Shown in pieces: positions 24,600 to 30,645 of a DNA stretch of 39,453 bases; within the stretch, counting starts at the first letter, position 1, and the number at the start of each line of letters is the position of its first letter. The stretch spans positions 1-39,453 of the forward strand of contig CALXLC010000016.1 of the NCBI GenBank assembly GCA_944389095.1, read 5' to 3'. The position numbers and the translations under genes are program-made. The notes under the pieces were generated by a model. The model saw nothing but the letters and a program-made list of their open reading frames with translations. It made no database searches and was not told where the DNA came from. The DNA comes from an uncultured Alphaproteobacteria bacterium. Its GTDB lineage: Bacteria > Pseudomonadota > Alphaproteobacteria > RF32 > CAG-239.

Positions 24600-25490
24600 T
24601 TAATCATTGTGGCTGTACTCCCTGCAAATACGCTGCAGATATTCTTTGTAAGTTATGTTGTCGGGCAATTCCTCTACCAGCCGCCGCATTTGTTCATCAT
24701 TAATAAAACCGCGTCGGAAGGCAATCTCTTCAATACAGGAAATCTTGAGTCCCTGACGTTTTTCTATCAGCTGGACATACATTCCCGCATCCATCAGACT
24801 GTCGGGTGTTCCGGCATCCAGCCACACTGTTCCGCGCTTCATAATACAGGCATTCAACCGGCCCTCCGCCAGATACTTTTTATTCAAATCGGTAATTTCC
24901 AGCTCGCCGCGCTTCCCCGGCTTTAAAGCACGGGCTTTTGCAACAACATCATTCTTATAAAAATACAACCCGACAGCGGCGTAATTTGATTTCGGATGCG
25001 CCGGTTTTTCTTCCAGCGAGAGAATCCGCATTCCGTTTTCTTCATCAATCTCCATGACTCCGAAACGTTCGGGATCACGAACCCAATATCCAAAAATTAA
25101 GGCCCCTTTGTTTTCGGCAATATTCTTTTCAAAAGAGCGAATCTGATCACCCATATAAAAAATATTATCGCCGAGAATCAAACAGACATCATCATTGCCG
25201 ATAAAATCAGCCCCGATTGTAAAGGCCTGGGCAATTCCTTTGGGTTCGTTTTGAATCTGATATTGAAGAGATAAACCGATTTTTTCGCCGTTGCCTAAAA
25301 GACGTTGAATATTCGGAGTATCCTGCGGCGTGGAGATAATCAAAATCTCCCGAATGCCAAACAGCATCAACGTGGACAAAGGGTAGTATATCATCGGTTT
25401 GTCATAAACCGGCAGAAGCTGTTTTGAGACGGCGGTTGTCAACGGATAAAGACGGCTGCCGCTGCCGCCGGCAAGAATAATCCCCTTCAT
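24600..25490 (-). CDS. rmlA: Glucose-1-phosphate thymidylyltransferase
   Basis: A 296-residue nucleotidyltransferase that makes dTDP-glucose from glucose-1-phosphate and dTTP. The P-loop-like GGSGSRLYPLT, KQLLPVYDKPMIYYPLS, LGDNIFY and EKP motifs are complete. The ATG at 25490 begins MKGIILAGG with GGGAGAG upstream; the frame extends 47 codons further into the leader but without family similarity. It is the first gene of the polysaccharide operon. rmlB (4,6-dehydratase), needed before the ketoisomerase, is not in the window and must be supplied from elsewhere. Confidence 0.94.
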   Translation of the reverse strand: MKGIILAGGSGSRLYPLTTAVSKQLLPVYDKPMIYYPLSTLMLFGIREILIISTPQDTPNIQRLLGNGEKIGLSLQYQIQNEPKGIAQAFTIGADFIGNDDVCLILGDNIFYMGDQIRSFEKNIAENKGALIFGYWVRDPERFGVMEIDEENGMRILSLEEKPAHPKSNYAAVGLYFYKNDVVAKARALKPGKRGELEITDLNKKYLAEGRLNACIMKRGTVWLDAGTPDSLMDAGMYVQLIEKRQGLKISCIEEIAFRRGFINDEQMRRLVEELPDNITYKEYLQRICREYSHND

Positions 25491-25759
25491 TGCCGCTCTC
25501 CCGGAGCAAGATTTGAGGCTTGGCAAAAATACGCAAAACTTTTGCCGGGGTGGTGACAAATACCGATAAATAGATTTGAAATAAAACGATACCTTCCGCC
25601 TTTTAGAAACGCAGGTTTCCTGAACATACACGGAACACCCCGGCTAATTATTCTGATTGCGGCCGACACCGGACGTTGTTTTTGAATCGGCGTCCGGCTG
25701 CCGCTCCTTATTTTTATGTCACGACTCATTCTACATTGACCTTGTAGATTTTATTAATT
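25491..25759 (-). promoter_or_regulatory. Long GC-rich leader upstream of rmlA
   Basis: This 269-bp stretch without a convincing gene separates rmlA from the inverted-repeat segment. It contains a 7-bp stem CCGGACG (25669-25675) / CGTCCGG (25691-25697), a longer-range 9-bp pair GCCGGGGTG (25544-25552) / CACCCCGGC (25636-25644), and a dyad TCTACA-N7-TGTAGA (25730-25748). It would form a folded 5' leader if transcription starts inside the invertible segment. Confidence 0.4.
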
Positions 25760-25887
25760 AAGGAACGATAGATGCTGTAATGTTTTTTGACATAATTTTT
25801 TATGTTAAGATTGTAATTTTATGAACTTTAGCAAGAATAAGAGTTGATTTTTTCATTTAGGTATCATATAAGGGTTTATCGTTCCTT
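25760..25887. promoter_or_regulatory. Candidate invertible promoter segment
   Basis: Perfect 11-bp inverted repeats AAGGAACGATA (25760-25770) and TATCGTTCCTT (25877-25887) enclose 106 bp. Inside is TTGACA (25787-25792) with TGTAAT (25812-25817) 19 bp further, reading rightward. The serine recombinase gene ends 3 bp to the right and the polysaccharide operon begins to the left. Inversion would turn the promoter toward rmlA. In the orientation given I find no good leftward promoter, so this copy may be in the OFF state. Confidence 0.6.
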
Positions 25888-25890
25888 TGA

Positions 25891-26529
25891 TTATAAAATG
25901 CTGCTGCGGTCTTGGAGAGCCTTTTGTTTTGGTGAGGCCGCGTGTTTTTCCAAAAATTGATATATCGTAAAAATACTAACGCCCATCCGGCGGGCAATCT
26001 GGGTTTTGGGCGTTCCGTTTTTCGCAAGGTTTAAAACTTCCTCCTCTTTGCCGTCCAAAATATGCCGTTTGTTTTTGCTTCCGGTTTTTCGCCCAAGCTT
26101 GCGGCCTCCGGCTTTGAGACGCTGCAGAGCCTCCCTCGTCCGCTGACTGATAAGGTTACGCTCAATTTCTGCGGCCAGGCCGAATGCAAATGCCAGCACC
26201 TTACTTTGAATATCCGCGCCCAACCTGTAGTTATCTTTTATGGTCCAAACCTGAGCGCCTTTTTGCATGCAGATATTCAAAATTGTCATAATTTGCAGCA
26301 AGTTGCGCCCAAGGCGGGAAATTTCTGAACTGATTAAAACATCTCCCGGTTTCAGGCGCCTGAGAAGTTTGCCGAGCTTACGTTTTTCAAAATCCTGGGT
26401 GCCGCTGATTGTTTCCGTAATCCACCGGTTTATTTGCAAATTTTCACGTTCACAAAATTTTTTGATTTCAAATTTCTGATTTTCCAATGTTTGTTTATCC
26501 GTGCTGACTCTGAGATATCCGTAAATCAC
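25891..26529 (-). CDS. Serine recombinase / DNA invertase
   Basis: A 212-residue resolvase/invertase-family protein. The catalytic serine is in GYLRVSTDKQ (Ser9). ISSEISRLGRN carries the conserved arginine, and AAEIERNLISQRTREAL is the long E-helix. A C-terminal helix-turn-helix (KTQIARRMGVSIFTIYQFL) binds the crossover site. The start is GTG at 26529 with AAGGAAC upstream. Size and architecture match Pin/Hin-type invertases. The nearby inverted repeats suggest that it flips the segment at 25760-25887. A 9-bp copy of part of the repeat (GTTCCTTTG, 26536-26544) also covers its own SD region. Confidence 0.88.
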   Translation of the reverse strand: MIYGYLRVSTDKQTLENQKFEIKKFCERENLQINRWITETISGTQDFEKRKLGKLLRRLKPGDVLISSEISRLGRNLLQIMTILNICMQKGAQVWTIKDNYRLGADIQSKVLAFAFGLAAEIERNLISQRTREALQRLKAGGRKLGRKTGSKNKRHILDGKEEEVLNLAKNGTPKTQIARRMGVSIFTIYQFLEKHAASPKQKALQDRSSIL

Positions 26530-26721
26530 CTTTTTGTTCCTTTGCAGTGTTTTTGAAGATATCCGAATATAGACGCAAAAACATTCCGTTGGGTCAAATT
26601 TTGCTTAATGCGGAGTTGGGCTTTGGGGAGATGCGCAAAGATAAAATTTATTGATTTTTTGCAAATTCTGCTATATGTTTTCGGGTAAACTTTTATTATT
26701 ATTCAACCTAAATATATTGTT

Positions 26722-27033
26722 ATGAAAAATTTTTTTGAAAAATGGGAGGACAAAGACCAAAGTTTTTTTAAAAAAGTACGTTTGGTTACCCAGTTGTGCA
26801 TCGTGCTTCTTACCGTCGTCGTCTGGTGTCTGATTGACTGGAAATACGGTATCATCGGAATTTTCTGGCTCATTAACAATGAGTTTTTCTATGCCGTCGG
26901 ATGCCGGGAAATCTGTATTGACGAATGGGAGGAAGGTTATCCTTGTTTCGGCGTCCCGCGAATGTTCAGAAGCTGGCGCTTTTTTATTCCCCTGGCCGGC
27001 ATTGTTTGTCTGGCTATCTATGCCGCTTTATAA
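26722..27033 (+). CDS. Small inner-membrane protein, unknown function
   Basis: A 103-residue protein with two or three hydrophobic segments (about 22-40, 44-58, 86-102) separated by a loop with acidic and aromatic residues (CREICIDEWEEGYPCFG). I do not recognise a family. The ATG at 26722 has no strong SD. It stands alone between the recombinase and the nitroreductase and ends in its own terminator. Confidence 0.65.
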   Translation: MKNFFEKWEDKDQSFFKKVRLVTQLCIVLLTVVVWCLIDWKYGIIGIFWLINNEFFYAVGCREICIDEWEEGYPCFGVPRMFRSWRFFIPLAGIVCLAIYAAL

Positions 27034-27041
27034 AAAACGGT

Positions 27042-27072
27042 AAAAAAGCTTCCTTTCCGGAGGCTTTTTTTG
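27042..27072 (+). terminator. Rho-independent terminator
   Basis: Stem AAAAAGCTTCC / GGAGGCTTTTT with a TTTCC loop and T-run, after the small membrane protein. Confidence 0.75.
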
Positions 27073-27125
27073 TATCATCTGGTTTACATTGGTGATGTTG
27101 CATCCACTGTTTCACAAGCTGTTGA

Positions 27126-27752
27126 CTACCAATTGTTGATATGTAATCTATCCTCAACATTGATAACTTTTTGTTTGGGCATGAAAGCATTTTCGGCAGG
27201 ATAACCCAGCGTCAGCAGGCAGGTGAATTCGTAACCTTCCGGAGCGTTCACAATTTTTTTAATCTTTTCTGCTTCATCGCTTACAGGAATATGAAATACC
27301 GTTCCCAGACCTTCTGCGGTGGCGGCCAGCAACATGTTCTCCAATGTACACCATGCCGAAGCAAAATAGTTGAGCGAGCTTTGCTCCGCTGGCTTGAGCA
27401 GCGGCCATGTCAATTGGCGGAAGAACGGAATAATAAGCAAGCCGCTCTGCATCAGCATTTTTTGCTGTTTGGGCAGCGCATCGGCAAACATCGCCATCTT
27501 GTCCTTATCGTCGGATTCGTCAACCTCTGCCACCAACTTCTTGAATGCCGCCATGTTTTTGGCGAGTGGAGCAATTACTTTTGCAATGTTCTCGCGGCCG
27601 CGTACCACCACAAACTCCAATTGACGCAGATGATCGTTGGTCGGCGCCTTGAATGCCGCGCCAATCACCTTTTTAAGAATATCATCGCTTACTTCACGAT
27701 CAGAGAAGTCGCGGTAAGTACGACGTTTTTCCAGTACTTCATAAAGTTCCAT
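27126..27752 (-). CDS. Nitroreductase-family FMN oxidoreductase
   Basis: A 208-residue protein with the family N-terminus RRTYRDFSDREVSDDILKKVIGAAFKAPTNDHLRQLEFVVV. Arg10/Arg11 and the Pro-Thr-x-x-x-x-R-Gln segment contact FMN, and GLGTVFHIPVSDE is the second FMN-binding region. It probably uses NAD(P)H to reduce nitro compounds, quinones or similar. The marR-type gene lies 12 bp upstream and is transcribed with it, so the enzyme is probably induced by a ligand of that regulator. Substrate is unknown. Confidence 0.88.
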   Translation of the reverse strand: MELYEVLEKRRTYRDFSDREVSDDILKKVIGAAFKAPTNDHLRQLEFVVVRGRENIAKVIAPLAKNMAAFKKLVAEVDESDDKDKMAMFADALPKQQKMLMQSGLLIIPFFRQLTWPLLKPAEQSSLNYFASAWCTLENMLLAATAEGLGTVFHIPVSDEAEKIKKIVNAPEGYEFTCLLTLGYPAENAFMPKQKVINVEDRLHINNW

Positions 27753-27764
27753 TTTATATTTTCC

Positions 27765-28217
27765 CTAATTAAGTTCATCAAATTTTTTCTTCATCAAACC
27801 TGAAAACAGCGCCGTCAGTCGCACCAGCTCGGCAATATTCTCGTTTTCTGCCAATTCGGCCATAGCATCAATTTCGGCCTTGGCCGCCGGCGGAATGATT
27901 TTTTCTACATAGTCTCGGCCAGCTTTGGTAAAACGGATTATCTTGTTTCTCCGGTCTTTCTCTTCTTCCTGCAAACTGACAAAACCTAATTTTAAAAACT
28001 TTTTGACAATCGCACTTATCGTTTGTTTGGTGGCCGACATTCTTTCACAAATATAGGTTTGCGAACATCCGCCCCGGGCAAACCAGATAATGTCCAAAAC
28101 GAACAATTCATTTGTTGTCAGATTGTGTTTTCTGGCACATTGCGTGTATGCGGCATATTGTATATCACGCAAATGGCAATATTGATTCACATAAACCCTG
28201 ACTTCTTCTCTGGTCAT
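27765..28217 (-). CDS. MarR-family transcriptional regulator
   Basis: A 150-residue winged-helix repressor. The recognition region is CSQTYICERMSATKQTISAIVKKFLKLGFVSLQEEEKDRRNKIIRFT, with the wing DRRNK typical of MarR. Two N-terminal and two C-terminal helices form the dimer. A perfect 12-bp inverted repeat at 28238-28269, overlapping its own promoter, is very likely its operator. It should control itself and the nitroreductase. The ATG at 28217 follows AAAGGAAG. Confidence 0.88.
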   Translation of the reverse strand: MTREEVRVYVNQYCHLRDIQYAAYTQCARKHNLTTNELFVLDIIWFARGGCSQTYICERMSATKQTISAIVKKFLKLGFVSLQEEEKDRRNKIIRFTKAGRDYVEKIIPPAAKAEIDAMAELAENENIAELVRLTALFSGLMKKKFDELN

Positions 28218-28237
28218 AAAACTTCCTTTTAGTAAAA

Positions 28238-28292
28238 TATTTGATAGTCTGATATTTGACTATCAAATAAAATGATAATCCCGAATTGTCAA
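28238..28292 (-). promoter_or_regulatory. marR-nitroreductase promoter and operator
   Basis: TTGACA (complement of 28287-28292), 17-bp spacer, TATTTG (complement of 28264-28269). The -10 lies within the right arm of the perfect 12-bp inverted repeat TATTTGATAGTC (28238-28249) / GACTATCAAATA (28258-28269). Binding there would block RNA polymerase. Confidence 0.7.
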
Positions 28293-28376
28293 TAAAAATA
28301 TAATTCCTCACGAAATGTAAGCTGCGGGAAAGAACACAAATAAAAAAACATAAATTCAATAATAACTTCCGCAAAA

Positions 28377-28407
28377 CAAAAAAAGCACCCTAATGGTGCC
28401 TTTTTTT
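28377..28407. terminator. Orphan bidirectional terminator-like hairpin
   Basis: GCACC (28385-28389) / GGTGC (28395-28399) flanked by an A-run and a seven-T run. No gene ends beside it on either strand. The surrounding 28293-28530 holds nothing else I can call apart from the hairpin at 28501. Confidence 0.5.
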
Positions 28408-28500
28408 AATGCTTAACTCATGGTTCACGAACTGAAATATGTTGAATTTTTATTTTTTTATGTTAAATATAATTTACAAAATATATTATTAATTTTAATC

Positions 28501-28518
28501 CCATCGAAAAGGCGATGG
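28501..28518 (+). promoter_or_regulatory. Hairpin presenting AAGG in its loop before the gene at 28531
   Basis: CCATCG-AAAAGG-CGATGG, a perfect 6-bp stem 12 bp before the ATG. The loop holds the only SD-like sequence. Confidence 0.35.
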
Positions 28519-28530
28519 TTACATTTATGT

Positions 28531-29115
28531 ATGAATATAGAAGAAAAAATCAAACGATTTGAAAATGAGCATTCTACGTCATTGCGTGAGCTCAATCCGG
28601 TTATGAAAAAAAATTATCAAGCAATTATCAGAATGTTGCTTGAAAAAGAGCAAATGTCCAAAGAAAAACTTATTCAACTTGCTCATCGTATTAAACCTTT
28701 GATGTATCCCAAAGATGAAAGTACGTTAGCATATAAGTTATATTGGACTAAACCGGTACCTCTTACTCAAAGTTTTTACTTCAATTTTGATGATGCCTCT
28801 GTGGTTCGAAACGAAGAAGGCGAAATCTTAGAGGTCAATGATTTAGTAAAAGTCTGCGAGTTTACATGTTATCATCGCTATGGTGGTTATTATGGTTGCC
28901 TGCGTCCTGGTATGAATGAGATTATACAGCAATTCCCTGCATATCTATTAACAGATGAAAAAGCAGAATATGCTGTTGAACTGATTTTCTCATCTCTGGA
29001 ATTGCATGATGTTTATGATGCTATTTTAGACAGGCATGTGTCGACAATAATCGTGTATCAGCTAAAAAACGGCTTACCAAAAGAGCTTCGAGATCAAGAA
29101 GTTATATATGATTAG
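28531..29115 (+). CDS. Unknown 194-residue protein
   Basis: I do not recognise this protein. The N-terminal 60 residues are charged and helical (EEKIKRFENEHSTSLREL, LLEKEQMSKEKLIQL). The remainder has an alpha/beta look with a Tyr/Gly-rich segment (CYHRYGGYYGCLRPG) and no signal peptide or membrane helix. The ATG at 28531 is preferred to the upstream frame opening at 28420 because the codons before it are AT-rich, low-complexity and cross the hairpin at 28501. The base composition is AT-rich. It ends in a very strong terminator and stands alone. Confidence 0.65.
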   Translation: MNIEEKIKRFENEHSTSLRELNPVMKKNYQAIIRMLLEKEQMSKEKLIQLAHRIKPLMYPKDESTLAYKLYWTKPVPLTQSFYFNFDDASVVRNEEGEILEVNDLVKVCEFTCYHRYGGYYGCLRPGMNEIIQQFPAYLLTDEKAEYAVELIFSSLELHDVYDAILDRHVSTIIVYQLKNGLPKELRDQEVIYD

Positions 29116-29122
29116 CAATCTT

Positions 29123-29160
29123 AGTTCTTCAGTTGGAAAACCAACTGAAGAACTTTTTTT
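29123..29160 (+). terminator. Very strong rho-independent terminator
   Basis: Perfect 14-bp stem AGTTCTTCAGTTGG (29123-29136) / CCAACTGAAGAACT (29141-29154), AAAA loop, T-run. Confidence 0.9.
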
Positions 29161-29248
29161 ATTAAATTGCCCTGCAAAAAATTCTCATAATTCAACAACA
29201 TCAAAATTAAATAATATCTTGAAAAATAAAGGATTATCATCAAACGAA

Positions 29249-29353
29249 TTCGGAAAATTCTCCAAAAATAACATTTTCAAAAAAACAAACACTCGAACTC
29301 GGTTAAGTGCTTGATTTACAAAATAAAAATAGCAGTTTTAACCTGCCGTTTGA
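29249..29353 (-). repeat. Dispersed repeat, copy A
   Basis: Shares with copy B (30165-30360) the order TTCGGAAAATTCTCC, ACATTTTCAAA, TCGAACTC, CTTGATTTA, then CCTGCCGTTTGAA, in the same orientation. Copy A lacks about 90 bp that copy B has near its right end. Confidence 0.65.
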
Positions 29354-29368
29354 AATGATGAGGTTTGG

Positions 29369-29971
29369 CTAGCAATTCACGAACCGCCGCACATCCTTTG
29401 CAATCGTATCCTTATTAAAAACAATTCCATTTATACCGATTAATTTTGCCGCCTCAACGTTTTTCAATTTATCATCAATAAAAATAACCTCTTCCGGCTT
29501 AGCTTTCAATAACTTTAAGATCTGCTCATAAATTTTTACATCAGGTTTTAGCAACCCCAACTCATACGACACAAAAATTTTATCATCTGCCACCAATCCT
29601 TTTGCTGTATCAAATAAATTTGGCAACGCATTAGACAACAAACAAACCTCAATCCCCTTTAATTGAAGCTCTGACATAACCGCCAATGTCTCAGCATAAA
29701 ATTCCCCAACGCCTTTATGCATTGCCTTATCAATCAAAGCCTCAATATCTGTCGAATAATCAACCCCACAATAAGCACATAACTCTTTGCAAAATTGTGA
29801 AAAATCAACTTCACCTTTCATAAACAGATTATAATTAAACGACTTTACCCCGCCTTTTGTATCAAAATCTTCTTTTCTACCTGTTTTATCCCTTAAAAAA
29901 CAATTCAGAGGATCCAAAGAATACGGATAACAAACCTGTCCAACATCAAAGATACAAAATTTTATTACCAT
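29369..29971 (-). CDS. HAD-family hydrolase (YihX-like subclass)
   Basis: A 200-residue HAD phosphatase with a helical cap (about 20-85). Motif I is FCIFDVGQVC, with the nucleophile Asp9 and Gly in place of the usual second Asp, as in the YihX-type group (FDLGNV). Motif II is LLSNA, motif III the Lys of GLLKPD, and motif IV FIDDK. It is probably a small-molecule phosphatase; the substrate is unknown. The gene is AT-rich, is bracketed by direct copies of a dispersed repeat and lies beside tRNA-Glu, so it may have been acquired. Confidence 0.8.
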   Translation of the reverse strand: MVIKFCIFDVGQVCYPYSLDPLNCFLRDKTGRKEDFDTKGGVKSFNYNLFMKGEVDFSQFCKELCAYCGVDYSTDIEALIDKAMHKGVGEFYAETLAVMSELQLKGIEVCLLSNALPNLFDTAKGLVADDKIFVSYELGLLKPDVKIYEQILKLLKAKPEEVIFIDDKLKNVEAAKLIGINGIVFNKDTIAKDVRRFVNC

Positions 29972-30164
29972 TTTTAATTAGCTATAACATATTTAATCTA
30001 AGAAATATTAAAGTACAGAAGTTAATCAATTACAAGCTTTTAAACATCTTGTCCTTAGGATTATTAAGTTAAAAATGGTAACTATTGTATTTATTCGTTC
30101 CCGAAAACATCTAAGCAACAAACTTGATTAAGCATTTGAAAAACATAAATATTTATAAAAATAG
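29972..30164. other. AT-rich intergenic stretch
   Basis: Between the HAD gene and repeat copy B I see no gene, promoter or terminator that I can support. Confidence 0.5.
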
Positions 30165-30360
30165 TTCGGAAAATTCTCCCAAAATGACATTTTCAAATTC
30201 ACAACATTCGAACTCTGGTAAACACTTGATTTATAAAAGAAACTTCTCTTAGCTTTGCAAGGGAGAAACGACCACAGCAAAGGTTAGTTGTTCGCGCAAG
30301 TAGAAAGCTTTAGCTTTCGTAGCGACGCAAAAACGGCAGTTTTTATACCTGCCGTTTGAA
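30165..30360 (-). repeat. Dispersed repeat, copy B, with internal extra block
   Basis: Second copy of the element at 29249-29353, in direct orientation. Between the CTTGATTTA and CCTGCCGTTTGAA landmarks it has about 90 extra bp with a palindrome GAAAGC-TTTA-GCTTTC. The right end forms a hairpin AAACGGCAG / CTGCCGTTT. Confidence 0.65.
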
Positions 30361-30480
30361 TTGGAGTCTTGCTTCGTAAGGCTCGCCTTAAAAAGGCTCG
30401 CCAACTACACTTCGGGCATTTGACTTGTAACACCGCCTACGGCTAGCTCTTGCTTACCTCGGCGCTTAACAAGTCGGCAC
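30361..30480. other. GC-richer non-coding stretch with short repeats
   Basis: Contains the direct repeat AAGGCTCGCC twice, 5 bp apart, and a run of short inverted repeats up to the tRNA terminator. No ORF is supported. Confidence 0.45.
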
Positions 30481-30525
30481 ATCACCATAAAAAAAGCGTC
30501 ATTAAGGCGCTTTTTTTATGGTGAT
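30481..30525 (-). terminator. tRNA-Glu terminator, an 18-bp perfect inverted repeat reaching into the tRNA 3' end
   Basis: ATCACCATAAAAAAAGCG (30481-30498) and CGCTTTTTTTATGGTGAT (30508-30525) are perfect complements around 9 nt. The right arm includes the CCA end and discriminator of tRNA-Glu. Confidence 0.8.
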
Positions 30526-30594
30526 CCCAGCGAGACTCGAACTCGCGTTACCGCCGTGAGAGGGCGATGTCCTAGACCGCTAGACGATGGGACC
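30519..30594 (-). tRNA. tRNA-Glu (anticodon CUC)
   Basis: A 76-nt cloverleaf including encoded CCA. Acceptor GGTCCCA pairs with TGGGATC. The D-arm region has the Glu-type TCGTCTAGCGGTCTAGGACA, the anticodon stem-loop has CTC at 30558-30560 (minus strand) with loop CTCTCAC, and the T-arm is GCGAGTTCGAGTCTCGC. Confidence 0.95.
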
Positions 30595-30608
30595 TTCGAA
30601 CACTCCCT

Positions 30609-30637
30609 TTGATAATCTAAATTTTATTAACTTGCAA
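30609..30637 (-). promoter_or_regulatory. Promoter of tRNA-Glu
   Basis: TTGCAA (30632-30637, palindromic), 17-bp spacer, TATCAA (complement of 30609-30614), just upstream of the tRNA 5' end at 30594. Confidence 0.5.
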
Positions 30638-30645
30638 GCATTTTT

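Noticed and set aside
25487-25729. 80-codon frame in the rmlA leader
   Set aside because: It overlaps the rmlA start in another frame, has Arg/Pro-rich composition like other shadows, and the region is better explained as a leader.
29108-29314. 68-codon frame after the gene at 28531
   Set aside because: It includes the 14-bp terminator stem and part of repeat copy A; there is no SD.
30165-30360. tRNA remnant (GAGTTCGA resembling a T-loop) in the dispersed repeat
   Set aside because: The bases around it do not form a T-stem or the rest of a cloverleaf.
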